Source: Candidatus Woesebacteria bacterium
GTDB lineage: Bacteria > Patescibacteriota > Microgenomatia > UBA8517
Assembly (NCBI GenBank): GCA_020061305.1
Contig: JAGUYM010000015.1
Span: 1 to 41,958, forward strand
Direction of reading: 5' to 3'
Length of the DNA stretch: 41,958 nucleotides
The position numbers and the translations under genes are program-made. The notes below the pieces were generated by a model that saw only the letters and a program-made list of their open reading frames with translations, ran no database searches and was not told the DNA's origin. Each line of letters begins with the position of its first letter. Positions within the stretch are counted from its first letter, which is position 1. Of this stretch, positions 9,548 to 18,869 are shown piece by piece.

Positions 9548-10393
9548 GGCTTGTTTGTTTCCTGACTCTTTTACCCCCGCAAGTTTTAGGTATTTTTCTG
9601 TAGTTGACAATCTTTTATGGCCGGCGATTTGAGACAATAACACTAAATCAACACCATTTTTAATATTTTCCACGATAAAAGTAGTTCTTAAGTCATTAAC
9701 TGAATATTTAGGAAGTTCAGCTTTTTGTATAAATCTGTCAACCGAAGCCCTAATATTTCTAACAGCCAAAGGTTTTCCTGTCTTACTTACAAAAAGATAA
9801 TCAGAAGAAATATCTGGTCTATCCATTAGATATTTGTCTAATGCATCTTTGGCGGGTTTATTTATGGGAATTGTTCTTTCCGGTTGTGTGGAGTAGCCCT
9901 CAATTTTAATAAATTCATTTCCTACATTATCTTTTTTAAGGTTGGCAACCTCAGAAATTCTTAAACCCGTTTGAAGTATTAACTCAATCATGGCATAAAT
10001 TCTGCTATCACTTCTGGCGGCGTCTCTTAAAGCTCTGTATTCAAGAGGAGTCAAAAACTTAGGTTGGACATTCTCAATTTTGGGATGTTCAACAGACTTT
10101 GAAGGATCCTCTTTTACAAATCTGTTGGCTAATGCCCATTTAAAAAAAGTTTTGACTGCATTTAGTTTTCTAGAAACTGTCTTTAAGGCAAATTTCTGGG
10201 AAATCAACATGTCTTTAAAGTTATTCAAATATTCTATGGTGACTTTATCGATTGTTGCTAGGTTATTTTTGGTAGCGAATTCCAAAAGCTGATCGAGATC
10301 AGCCCTGTAGGCAAGAATTGTAGATCTTGATTTACCATTTTTTTCCAAACTTACTACAAATTGTGATATTAGATCTTTTACTGAATCATTCAT
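9533..10393 (-). CDS. Tyrosine recombinase XerC/XerD-like
   Basis: SAM-like N-terminal domain; 'LILQTGLRISEVANLKKDNV', 'DLRTTFIVENIKNGVDLVLLSQIAGHKRLSTTEKYLKL'. Confidence 0.9.
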   Translation of the reverse strand: MNDSVKDLISQFVVSLEKNGKSRSTILAYRADLDQLLEFATKNNLATIDKVTIEYLNNFKDMLISQKFALKTVSRKLNAVKTFFKWALANRFVKEDPSKSVEHPKIENVQPKFLTPLEYRALRDAARSDSRIYAMIELILQTGLRISEVANLKKDNVGNEFIKIEGYSTQPERTIPINKPAKDALDKYLMDRPDISSDYLFVSKTGKPLAVRNIRASVDRFIQKAELPKYSVNDLRTTFIVENIKNGVDLVLLSQIAGHKRLSTTEKYLKLAGVKESGNKQALIEL

Positions 10394-10451
10394 AATATAT
10401 AATTAGTAAGGCTTGTGGGGCGTTTAAATTCAAGTCTCTCGTTATTATACA

Positions 10452-10823
10452 GTGAATAATAAAATAGTCAATAATATTATAGGTTGGATTGTACCGATTA
10501 CGGTTTTTGTGCTTTTGATATCTTCATTTATCAAATCTATTCAAAGTATAAAGAGGGGAAATATGCTTCTTGAAAAAAACAGGCAGAATTTAACAAAAAT
10601 TTGGGAGGAAAACAAAAAACTTGAGCAACAATTAGAAATCCTCAAAAGTGATTTCTACATAGAAAAACAATTGAGGGATAAACTAGGTTTAGCAAAAGAA
10701 GGGGAGATAATCTTAGTTTTACCTGAGCCTGAGATAGTCAAGAAACTTGCACCTAAACTTCCTGAACCAGTTGTAGTCAAACCTAAACCCAACTGGCAGA
10801 AGTGGTTGGAGATATTTAGGTGA
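10452..10823 (+). CDS. FtsB/DivIC-like septum formation initiator
   Basis: GTG start; single TM plus coiled coil, 'DFYIEKQLRDKLGLAKEGEIILVLPEPE'. Confidence 0.72.
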   Translation: MNNKIVNNIIGWIVPITVFVLLISSFIKSIQSIKRGNMLLEKNRQNLTKIWEENKKLEQQLEILKSDFYIEKQLRDKLGLAKEGEIILVLPEPEIVKKLAPKLPEPVVVKPKPNWQKWLEIFR

Positions 10824-10830
10824 CTTTCGG

Positions 10831-11083
10831 TTGCGGGGCTGGGAGTTGCGCCCAGCCTGCGAGATTATGCTTTTTATGTAATCTCCAATTACTTAGAGTG
10901 TCGGACTATATCTTCACCCCGGTGTTCGTCGGGGGCTCGGCGTGTAGTCTCTAGGGGGTTATTTCAACTTCCCTCGGGATTGACCAAAATGGCGTCCCCC
11001 GATATAGCCAAGTTTCACTTTACAATTACTCGTAAAGTGGCCCAATTTTATTAAGCCTCGCGTGCACTGTACACTACCCCGCA
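10831..11083 (-). tRNA. Intron-interrupted tRNA with CAU anticodon (initiator-like tRNA-fMet), with aberrant D- and T-loops
   Basis: Exon 1 11083-11054 TGCGGGG TA GTGT-ACAGT-GCAC G CGAGG CT; exon 2 10869-10831 CATAA TCTCG CAGG CTGGG-CGCAACT-CCCAG CCCCGCA A. Acceptor 7/7, D-stem 4/4 (one G-U), anticodon stem 5/5 (one G-U), T-stem 5/5; anticodon loop CTCATAA after splicing. Confidence 0.8.
10870..11053 (-). ncRNA. Group I self-splicing intron (184 nt) inserted between U33 and C34 of the tRNA anticodon loop
   Basis: P1 exon GGCU with IGS GGCC (U-G at the 5' splice site); P2 CACTTTAC/GTAAAGTG; P3 CTTGGC/GCCGAG; P4 TCGGG/CCCGA; P6 GGG/CCC; P7 R element AGACTACACG with S element AAGATATAGTCC (GACTA/TAGTC); P8 CCCCG/CGGGG; P9 CTCTAA-GTAA-TTGGAG; terminal omega-G at 10870. 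Confidence 0.88.
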
Positions 11084-11104
11084 TATAACTTAAAGTACAT
11101 AGCA

Positions 11105-11133
11105 TTATAACCTTAATTATTATAATCGTCAAT
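11105..11133 (-). promoter_or_regulatory. Near-consensus sigma70-type promoter for the intron-containing tRNA
   Basis: Minus strand TTGACG-N17-TATAAT, about 20 nt upstream of the tRNA 5' end. Confidence 0.8.
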
Positions 11134-11169
11134 TAAATAGTTATGTGATATATGATACAATGGTTATAT

Positions 11170-11850
11170 ATGGCACATAGTATTGATATAATTTCAAAAA
11201 TAAAAAAAATTAGAAAGAAGGGGGTTAGTTTAAGAGAAATATCTAGAAAACTAAACATACCTGAGAGCACTGTTAGATATTGGTGTAAAGGTTTAAAACT
11301 TTCTAAAACTGCTAAAGCCAAACTCGAAAAAATTACAAGAGATCCTTATTATGGTCGGCGCAAAGAAAATATTGAAAAGCAGATCAAAGCTAAAAATGAC
11401 AAAATTACTCGATTGTTAAATGAAGGATTTGACGAAATTTCTGACCTAACTAAAAATGAACTGTTTCTAGTTGGAACTGCCTTATATTGGGCAGAGGGTT
11501 TTAAAAAAGATACCCAAGTTGGTTTTGCAAATTCTGATTACAAAATGATTAACATCTTTATTAAATGGCTTAAAGTGTGTTGTGGAATCAATAAAACAGA
11601 TTTGTTACCAAGAGTCACAGTTAATATATCTCACATGCATAGAATAAATGAAATACAAAATTACTGGTCGGTAAAAACAGGAATAGCACAAAATCAATTT
11701 AGAAAACCATTTTATCAAAATGTAAAATGGCAAAAATTATACAAAAACGAGAATGAGTATTTCGGTGTTTTAAGGATTAAAGTTAGGAGGAGTATTGATT
11801 TGTTAAGGAAAATTCACGGGTGGATAGCAGGATTGTCGTCAAAATGTTAA
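11170..11850 (+). CDS. HTH plus LAGLIDADG-like homing endonuclease-type protein
   Basis: HTH 'KGVSLREISRKLNIPESTVRYWCKGLKLS' followed by 'ELFLVGTALYWAEGFKKDTQVGFANSDYKMINIFIKWL' resembling a LAGLIDADG core. Start at 11152 or 11170. Confidence 0.6.
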   Translation: MAHSIDIISKIKKIRKKGVSLREISRKLNIPESTVRYWCKGLKLSKTAKAKLEKITRDPYYGRRKENIEKQIKAKNDKITRLLNEGFDEISDLTKNELFLVGTALYWAEGFKKDTQVGFANSDYKMINIFIKWLKVCCGINKTDLLPRVTVNISHMHRINEIQNYWSVKTGIAQNQFRKPFYQNVKWQKLYKNENEYFGVLRIKVRRSIDLLRKIHGWIAGLSSKC

Positions 11851-11862
11851 AATAAGTTTCGC

Positions 11863-11936
11863 GCCAGCGTAGCTCAGTGGTTAGTAGCGGTCGTTTCATA
11901 AGCGACAGGTCATTGGTTCAAATCCAATCGCTGGCA
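11863..11936 (+). tRNA. tRNA-Met (CAU), elongator-type
   Basis: GCCAGCG/CGCTGGC acceptor, GTCGT-TTCATAA-GCGAC anticodon arm, ATTGG-TTCAAAT-CCAAT T-arm, discriminator A. Confidence 0.87.
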
Positions 11937-11939
11937 CAG

Positions 11940-12950
11940 ATGGCAAAAAGAGTCTTATCAGGTATTAGAGCAACAGGAAGGCTACATTTAGGTAACTATT
12001 TGGGGGCCGTAAAAGGCATGCTTGAATTGCAAGACAGAAGTGACCTTGAAACTTTATTTTGTGTAGTTGATCTTCATGCAACGACCACACCATACGATCC
12101 AAAAACTTTGCCACAAAATACAAGGAGTGTAATTTTGGATTATCTTGCCTGTGGCATTAATCCTGGAAAAAGTGCTTTGTATGTCCAATCAGATTTAGCC
12201 GACCTTATTGCGCAATTGTCTTTTTATTTTTCAACTGTAGAAACAATTGCCAGAATGCAACACCTGCCAACATTTAAAGATAAGGTAAAACAGCACCCCA
12301 ATAATGTAACAATGGCCCTATTAAATTATCCACTTTTAATGGCGGCAGATATTTTAATTTATAAAGCAGAACTTGTCCCTGTAGGAATTGATCAAGAACC
12401 ACACCTTGAAGTTGCAAGAGAAATTGCAAGAAAGATGAATGATACATACGGAACAAAATTCCCTGAACCAGTTAGGTTTGCAACAAGCGGGGAATATGTA
12501 CCAAGCTTAACAGGTGAGGGGAAGATGAGTAAAAGTGTAGAAGGAAGCTATATCAGTTTAACTGATAACTTAGAACTGATAACTAAAAAATTAGCAGGAG
12601 CACCAACAGATTCTGGAAAAGGTGAAATAGTTCCTCCAACAGGTGGGGTAGCCAACTTGTTAAAATTTGTAGAACTTTTTGAAGGAATTGAAAAGAGAAA
12701 AATGTATGAAGAAAAGTATATGGGAGAGGGGATTAGGTATGGAGATCTAAAAAAAGAACTAGCAGAGGCAATTTATAAAGAATTAAAGCCAATTCAAGAA
12801 AAAAGAAAAGAACTGGAACACAAAACAAGTTATGTTGATGAAGTAATTAAGAGTGGAGCAGAAAAAGCAAGAAAGATTGCACAAGAAACAGTTTTGGAGG
12901 TTAAAGAAAAAATGGGGCTAGTTAAAAAGTTAAGAGTTAATAATCAATAA
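11940..12950 (+). CDS. trpS: Tryptophanyl-tRNA synthetase
   Basis: SGIRATGRLHLGNYLGAV; GEGKMSKS signature. ATG at 11940, not the tRNA-overlapping 11877. Confidence 0.95.
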   Translation: MAKRVLSGIRATGRLHLGNYLGAVKGMLELQDRSDLETLFCVVDLHATTTPYDPKTLPQNTRSVILDYLACGINPGKSALYVQSDLADLIAQLSFYFSTVETIARMQHLPTFKDKVKQHPNNVTMALLNYPLLMAADILIYKAELVPVGIDQEPHLEVAREIARKMNDTYGTKFPEPVRFATSGEYVPSLTGEGKMSKSVEGSYISLTDNLELITKKLAGAPTDSGKGEIVPPTGGVANLLKFVELFEGIEKRKMYEEKYMGEGIRYGDLKKELAEAIYKELKPIQEKRKELEHKTSYVDEVIKSGAEKARKIAQETVLEVKEKMGLVKKLRVNNQ

Positions 12951-12952
12951 AC

Positions 12953-13291
12953 ATGGCAGATCAAATAAATTTTGAAGATTTTGAGAAAGTAGATATCAGA
13001 ATTGGGACTGTGGTTGACGCAGTTGTTCCTGAGTGGAGTCATTGGGTAATGAAACTTACAGTTAATTTGGGAGAAGAAATAGGAGAGAGAATTATTTTTG
13101 CGGGGGTGATGAAACATTACAAGCCCAAAGAATTAATAGGTAAGCAATTTCCGTTTGTTGTAAATATTAAACCTAAAAAGATGGGTCCAGAGGATGATTA
13201 CAGTAATGGAATGCTTCTTGCGGCAGGAGATGATCGTCCTTATTTATTCAGTCTTCAAGAAAAGGTGGCAAATGGAACAAAAGTAAGGTAA
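12953..13291 (+). CDS. tRNA-binding domain protein (CsaA/MetRS C-terminal type)
   Basis: FEKVDIRIGTVVDAVVPEWSHWVMKLTVNLGEE...NIKPKKMGPEDDYSNGMLLAA, OB-fold EMAP-II-like. Confidence 0.85.
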   Translation: MADQINFEDFEKVDIRIGTVVDAVVPEWSHWVMKLTVNLGEEIGERIIFAGVMKHYKPKELIGKQFPFVVNIKPKKMGPEDDYSNGMLLAAGDDRPYLFSLQEKVANGTKVR

Positions 13292-13321
13292 ACTTACCCC
13301 TATATTATATTAGTTATATAT

Positions 13322-15253
13322 ATGAACATGATCAAAAAAGAGAAGAAACATACAGAGGTGGTTTCCAAAAACAATAAAAAAAATTCCAAAAAGCAGATTT
13401 CTTTTAAGTTTAGGATTAATATTTGGACAATAGTCTTTGGGATACTACTTCTTTTAATTTTTTTTCCATCACTTGTATCAATGTTTGGCCTTTCACCCGA
13501 AGGGCTAAAAGTGGATACATCACAGGCACTTAAGGATATAAAAGACGGCAAAATAGAAAAAGTTGCAATTGAAAAAGATAATTTATTGTTAACTTATAAA
13601 GATAGCCAGGAAGTAAAAATTGCAGTAAAAGAGGAAGGACAGACTTTTACGGAACTTATGGAAAGTGTTCAAATTGATCCAACTAAACTTAATTTTACGG
13701 TTACAGACAGAACATTGACTAAAATAGTTGCAGAAATGGTAAGTATAGTTCTCCCAATAATCCTTTTTGGTGTCCTGTTTTTTTATGTGTCAAAATCTCA
13801 AATGAGAGGAGCACAGGATATATTTTCATTTGGAAGAAGCAAGGCCAAGATTTTTGCCAAAGGCAAACAGGATGTGACTTTTGCTAATGTTGCAGGTGTT
13901 GACGATGCCAAAAAAGAACTTGTTGAGGTTGTTGATTTTCTTAAAAACCCCGATAAATACAAAAAAATCGGTGCCAGAACTCCAAAGGGTGTTTTGCTGT
14001 TTGGCCCAAGCGGTGTCGGTAAGACACTTTTGGCTAAAGCTGTTGCCGGTGAGGCCAATGTTCCGTTTTTTTCAATGGCAGGTTCTGAATTTATGGAGAT
14101 GTTGGTTGGTATTGGAGCATCCCGTGTTCGAGACTTGTTTGCTCAGGCAAAGGCACAAGCTCCATCAATAATATTTATAGATGAGATAGATGCGATTGGT
14201 AGACAAAGAGGAAAAAGTGGTTTGGTTGGTGGACATGATGAAAGAGAGCAGACATTAAATCAAATATTGGTCGAAATGGATGGGTTTGGAACAAATGAAA
14301 CCGTAATAGTTTTGGCTGCAACTAATAGGGGGGACCTTTTAGATCCAGCACTTTTGAGGCCGGGAAGGTTTGATAGAAGAGTTACACTTGACCTCCCTGA
14401 TAAAGAAGGAAGGCAGGAGATATTAAAGATTCACGCTAAGGGCAAAAAATTTGGGAAATCAATTAATTGGGAAAAGATTGCAGACAGAACAGTTGGGTTT
14501 TCGGGTGCTGACCTTGAGAATATGTTAAATGAGTCAGCAATCGGTGCCGCAAGGTTTAATAAATCAGAAATTGATATGGATGATATTGAGGAAGCGGCAA
14601 CAAAAGTGAAACTTGGACCCGCCAAGAAAAGGCTGCAAAGTAATGAAGATAAAGAGATAACAGCCTATCATGAAGCTGGTCATGCAATTGTTACCCATTT
14701 TACTGAAGGAACTGATCCAGTTCATAGGATATCAATTGTGGCAAGGGGTGGGAGTTTAGGGCACACTTTGATTCCGCCCGCTGCAGACAGAACTCACGAC
14801 ACAAGGACAAAACTCTTAAATCAAATATCATCACTTCTTGGTGGAAGAACAGCGGAAGAGCTCGTTTTTAAAGAGATGACTTCAGGAGCTAGTAATGATA
14901 TACAAGTTGCAACAAGAATTGCAAGAGCTATGGTTATTGAATGGGGAATGAGCAGTCTTGGTCCAATTAATTTTGGCCCCGATTCGCAAACAGGAGAATT
15001 TGGAAGCCTAGATTGGTATCAGGAAAATTCGGTCTCTCAAAATTTTCAAGAAAAGATTGACATAGAAGTTAAAAAAATTATGGATTCTGCAAAAGATAGG
15101 GCAGCTAAACTTTTGGTGAAACATAAAAAAGAGCTTGATAAAGTAGCTAAAGAACTTTTGGAAAAGGAAACAATTGACAAGGAACAGTTTGAATTAATTG
15201 TCGGTAAAAAAGATTACAAAAATGGGATTTTAAAGCAAACTTTTCCCCAGTAA
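13322..15253 (+). CDS. ftsH: ATP-dependent zinc metalloprotease FtsH
   Basis: [51 protein letters not shown]. Confidence 0.97.
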   Translation: MNMIKKEKKHTEVVSKNNKKNSKKQISFKFRINIWTIVFGILLLLIFFPSLVSMFGLSPEGLKVDTSQALKDIKDGKIEKVAIEKDNLLLTYKDSQEVKIAVKEEGQTFTELMESVQIDPTKLNFTVTDRTLTKIVAEMVSIVLPIILFGVLFFYVSKSQMRGAQDIFSFGRSKAKIFAKGKQDVTFANVAGVDDAKKELVEVVDFLKNPDKYKKIGARTPKGVLLFGPSGVGKTLLAKAVAGEANVPFFSMAGSEFMEMLVGIGASRVRDLFAQAKAQAPSIIFIDEIDAIGRQRGKSGLVGGHDEREQTLNQILVEMDGFGTNETVIVLAATNRGDLLDPALLRPGRFDRRVTLDLPDKEGRQEILKIHAKGKKFGKSINWEKIADRTVGFSGADLENMLNESAIGAARFNKSEIDMDDIEEAATKVKLGPAKKRLQSNEDKEITAYHEAGHAIVTHFTEGTDPVHRISIVARGGSLGHTLIPPAADRTHDTRTKLLNQISSLLGGRTAEELVFKEMTSGASNDIQVATRIARAMVIEWGMSSLGPINFGPDSQTGEFGSLDWYQENSVSQNFQEKIDIEVKKIMDSAKDRAAKLLVKHKKELDKVAKELLEKETIDKEQFELIVGKKDYKNGILKQTFPQ

Positions 15254-15793
15254 AGCAAGTATTAAGAATTTTAAGGTTTTACCTAAAAAGACGGATAGCA
15301 AGAATCTTTTTATTGGATAATTTGTAGCACCTGATACTATCCCTGCTAAATCAAATAATGGATTTGGCACTGCACCCAAAACAAAGAGTGTTAAAAAACC
15401 TGATTTTTGCATCCATTTGGAAACTTTTTGATAGTTTTTATTTTGTTCTATAAACGCTTGTGACCCTTCACCTGCCAAGTATCCAGTTAATTCTCCAATT
15501 GTTGCCCCAAGTGCTGTTATTGCGCCTACTAAATATGGATTATAAATCGAACCTCCAATTAATGCAGTTGCAACAACTGGCGCAGGAATTATAATGGTTG
15601 CATTTCCGATGGCTGAAATTATAAAAATTCCAAAGTAACCATATGATGATAGTTGTGCCAGTGCGTCACGAAACACAAAAATCAAAAAACTAATTGCAAT
15701 GGAAAGGAAAATAAAAAAGTACTTAATTATTTTTTCTTTATTTTTAACAAGCAAAGAATTAAGTTTTAATATCTGACTTTTTGTTTTGCCCAT
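15230..15793 (-). CDS. VTT/DedA-like (SNARE-associated) membrane protein
   Basis: Multi-TM with 'GALGATIGELTGYLAGEGSQAFIEQ' and 'GFLTLFVLGAVPNPLFDLAGIVSGA' type motifs. Confidence 0.8.
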   Translation of the reverse strand: MGKTKSQILKLNSLLVKNKEKIIKYFFIFLSIAISFLIFVFRDALAQLSSYGYFGIFIISAIGNATIIIPAPVVATALIGGSIYNPYLVGAITALGATIGELTGYLAGEGSQAFIEQNKNYQKVSKWMQKSGFLTLFVLGAVPNPLFDLAGIVSGATNYPIKRFLLSVFLGKTLKFLILALLGKSLL

Positions 15794-15822
15794 GAGTTCA
15801 TTTTACCTGATATAATTCGTAC

Positions 15823-16740
15823 ATGCAGAACAAACTGGTAATCTTTGATGGGAATGCGTTGATCTACAGAGCTTTTCATGCACTTCCTCCTTTAACCTCA
15901 AAAGATGGGGTACAAACAAATGCCTTGTATGGAGTTGTTTCGATGTTAATAAATATTGTTGAAAACTTAAAGCCGACACATATTATTTTTTGTTTTGATG
16001 AGAAGGGCCCTACCTTCAGAAATAAACTTCTACCATCTTACCAATCACAAAGACCAGATACGCCTTCGGAATTAATACCACAATTTCAAATGGCTCGAGA
16101 GTTTTTAAAGTCAGTAAATATTCCTGTCTACTCAAAATCAGGTTATGAGGCAGACGATGTAATAGGAACTCTTGCAGAGCAGTACAAAGTACTAAGTACT
16201 AAGTACAAAGAACTGATCATAGTTACAGGTGATAGAGATATTTTGCAACTTGTTGATGATGCAAAAAATATAAAACTCTTTATGCCAATTGGAGGTCTTT
16301 CGAATGGCAAAATATTTGCGGAAAAAGAGACAGCTGAAAGAATGGGAGTACTACCAAATCAGATTGTTGATTATAAAGCGTTGGTTGGTGATCCTTCTGA
16401 TAATTACTTCGGAATTGCGGGAATTGGACCTAAAACAGCCTCATCACTTTTGGCCAAATATAAGACATTAGATGCTATTTATGAGCACATAAGTGAGATA
16501 CCCGAGAAGCTTCAAACAAAGCTTTTAGAAGGCAAAGAATCTGCGTATCTATCATATAAATTAGCAACCATTATTCGAGATGTACCTTTTGAATTCAATA
16601 TTGATGACGCAAATAAATGGGATTTAATTTCGGAAAATGTCTTAAAACTTTTTGATGAATTTGGTTTTAAAACATTAACTACTAGAATAAAGAAATTGGA
16701 GGAACAAATAGAAAAAGAAAAACAAGGAAGTTTATTCTGA
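15823..16740 (+). CDS. Stand-alone 5'-3' exonuclease (PolA N-terminal-type flap nuclease)
   Basis: IFDGNALIYRAFHALPPLTSKDG, FDEKGPTFR, YEADDVIGTLA, GDPSDNYFGIAGIGPKTA; no polymerase domain. Confidence 0.92.
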   Translation: MQNKLVIFDGNALIYRAFHALPPLTSKDGVQTNALYGVVSMLINIVENLKPTHIIFCFDEKGPTFRNKLLPSYQSQRPDTPSELIPQFQMAREFLKSVNIPVYSKSGYEADDVIGTLAEQYKVLSTKYKELIIVTGDRDILQLVDDAKNIKLFMPIGGLSNGKIFAEKETAERMGVLPNQIVDYKALVGDPSDNYFGIAGIGPKTASSLLAKYKTLDAIYEHISEIPEKLQTKLLEGKESAYLSYKLATIIRDVPFEFNIDDANKWDLISENVLKLFDEFGFKTLTTRIKKLEEQIEKEKQGSLF

Positions 16741-16765
16741 AAGAACAAGCTTTGCTTATTTTAAT

Positions 16766-18040
16766 ATGAAAAACAATAAAAATCTAAAAGTTGCATTAGT
16801 ACATGATTATTTAATTGACTTTGGTGGTGCCGAAGAAGTTTTGTCTGTACTGCACGAAATGTTTCCAAGGGCTCCGATTTATGTATCAATATTAAACAAA
16901 AAAGGAATTGGAAGATTTATTGGAAAATATAAAAATGTTAAGTTTATAACTTCTTGGTTTAATTATGTTCCATTTGCTCCTAGAGCAATTTCGTTATTTA
17001 GATTCTTAGTTCCATTGATTTGGAATAGTTTTGATTTTTCAAGTTATGATTTGGTGATAACCAGCGCAAGTTGGGCTGTGACAAAAGGTGTTAAAAAAGG
17101 TAAAAATACAATTGAAATTTGCTATCTTCACACACCACCAAGATATTTATACGGATATAATACCTCAGTTATTTGGCAAGATAAGTGGTTCGGTTTCCTT
17201 GTAAATATTTATGGAGCCATAGTCAACCACTTCATGAGAATTTATGATTTTAAACAAGCCCAAAAGGTCGATTATTTTATCACTAATTCAAAAGAAGTAG
17301 GGAAGAGGGTTGAGAAATTTTATAAAAGATTTGATTATAAAGTTATTTATCCACCCATAAACACAACAAAAATATTGGAATCAAAAACAGTATCAGAAAA
17401 CAATGAGTTTTATCTTACTGGTGGTCGAATGGTTGCTGCAAAGAATTTTGACTTAATAATTAAAGCATTTAATATAAACGGTAAAAAATTAAAAATTTTT
17501 GGTTCAGGTATTCAAGAAAAATATTTAAGAAATATTGCAAATTCTAACATTGAATTTTTAGGTAAAGTTTCTGAAGAAAATAAATTTGAATTGTTAAGAT
17601 CGTGCAAAGCGTTTATTCTTGCTCAAAAAGATGAAGATTCTGGTATGACTGCAGTTGAAGTTCAAGCAGGAGGTAAGCCTGCCATTGCATTCAATGGAGG
17701 TGGATATCCAGAAACAATAGTTAGTGGAAAAACAGGCATATTGTTTGATGAATTAAACGAGGATTGTATAAATCAAACTATCAAAAGATTTGAGAAAATG
17801 AAATTTAAACAGGAAGATTGTATAAACCAAGCAAAGAAATTTAGTAAAGAAAGATTTAAAAAAGAAATGTTACAATTTGTTAATTCAAAATTAAAACGAG
17901 AGATGTTAAAAAAAACTGCTGGTGTATGGAAAGGGACGGAATTGGACAGTGATAAATTGTGGAAAGAGGTTTTAAAAAGAAAATCTCGACCTGTTGATTG
18001 GTTCGATAAAGCATGGCCAAAAGAATGGCTTAAAAAATAA
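16766..18040 (+). CDS. Glycosyltransferase (GT4-like)
   Basis: KVALVHDYLIDFGGAEEVLSVLHEMFP...DEDSGMTAVEVQAGGKPAIAFNGGGYPETIV. Confidence 0.88.
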   Translation: MKNNKNLKVALVHDYLIDFGGAEEVLSVLHEMFPRAPIYVSILNKKGIGRFIGKYKNVKFITSWFNYVPFAPRAISLFRFLVPLIWNSFDFSSYDLVITSASWAVTKGVKKGKNTIEICYLHTPPRYLYGYNTSVIWQDKWFGFLVNIYGAIVNHFMRIYDFKQAQKVDYFITNSKEVGKRVEKFYKRFDYKVIYPPINTTKILESKTVSENNEFYLTGGRMVAAKNFDLIIKAFNINGKKLKIFGSGIQEKYLRNIANSNIEFLGKVSEENKFELLRSCKAFILAQKDEDSGMTAVEVQAGGKPAIAFNGGGYPETIVSGKTGILFDELNEDCINQTIKRFEKMKFKQEDCINQAKKFSKERFKKEMLQFVNSKLKREMLKKTAGVWKGTELDSDKLWKEVLKRKSRPVDWFDKAWPKEWLKK

Positions 18041-18041
18041 T

Positions 18042-18869
18042 ATGCCGGAATTACCAGAAGTTGAGTCAATTAAATTACAATTAGAAAAATATGTTGTTGG
18101 GTCAAAGATCCAAAATATAGATGTACGAAATAAAAAATATGAAATAGAGACAAAAAAAATAATAGGGCAAAAAATAATTGGAGTTAGAAGGTTTGCCAAA
18201 CAGCTATCAATAGATCTAGATAATAATTATTCAATAATGATTCATGTGAAGATGACAGGTCAATTAATTTATAAAGGATCCAGACTAAAAGAAAATAGTC
18301 TCTCTAAAAAAGTTATAGGCGGAATTAATGGAAAACATACTCACTTAATTTTTCATCTTGATGACGGTGATCTTTATTATAATGATGTTAGGCAGTTTGG
18401 ATGGATTAAAGTTGTTGATAGTCCACAGTCTACAGCCAATGGTTATGCTCCAGAACCTTTGAAGGATTTGACTTTAGAATATTTTGAAAAACTACTTTCA
18501 AAATCAAAGAGAAATATTAAAGTTCTTTTGATGGATCAGGCAAAAATTGGTGGAGTGGGTAATATATATGCGAACGATGCACTTTGGCTTGCGGGTATTA
18601 GTCCACGGTCAACAGCTAACAGTCTACAGCCAGACAAGGCAAAAAAACTATATAATGCGATTGAAACAGTCCTAAAAACTGGTTTAAAATATGGTGGAGC
18701 TTCTGAACTTGCTTTTGTTACACCAGATGGCAATGAAGGTGAATATCAAAATCATACACTGGTTTATGGCAGAGAAGGGAAAGTTTGCAAGTCCTGTAAA
18801 AAAAATAAAATTGAAAAGTTCTTTTTAGGCGGTCGAGGGACATATTGGTGCAAAATATGCCAGAAGTAA
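18042..18869 (+). CDS. mutM: Formamidopyrimidine-DNA glycosylase
   Basis: MPELPEVESIKLQL; DQAKIGGVGNIYANDALW; C-terminal zinc finger CKSCKKNKIEKFFLGGRGTYWCKICQK. Confidence 0.95.
   Translation: MPELPEVESIKLQLEKYVVGSKIQNIDVRNKKYEIETKKIIGQKIIGVRRFAKQLSIDLDNNYSIMIHVKMTGQLIYKGSRLKENSLSKKVIGGINGKHTHLIFHLDDGDLYYNDVRQFGWIKVVDSPQSTANGYAPEPLKDLTLEYFEKLLSKSKRNIKVLLMDQAKIGGVGNIYANDALWLAGISPRSTANSLQPDKAKKLYNAIETVLKTGLKYGGASELAFVTPDGNEGEYQNHTLVYGREGKVCKSCKKNKIEKFFLGGRGTYWCKICQK

Noticed and set aside
11877-11939. Extended N-terminus of the trpS ORF (MVSSGRFISDRSLVQIQSLAQ)
   Set aside because: It is translated tRNA-Met sequence; the real start is ATG 11940.
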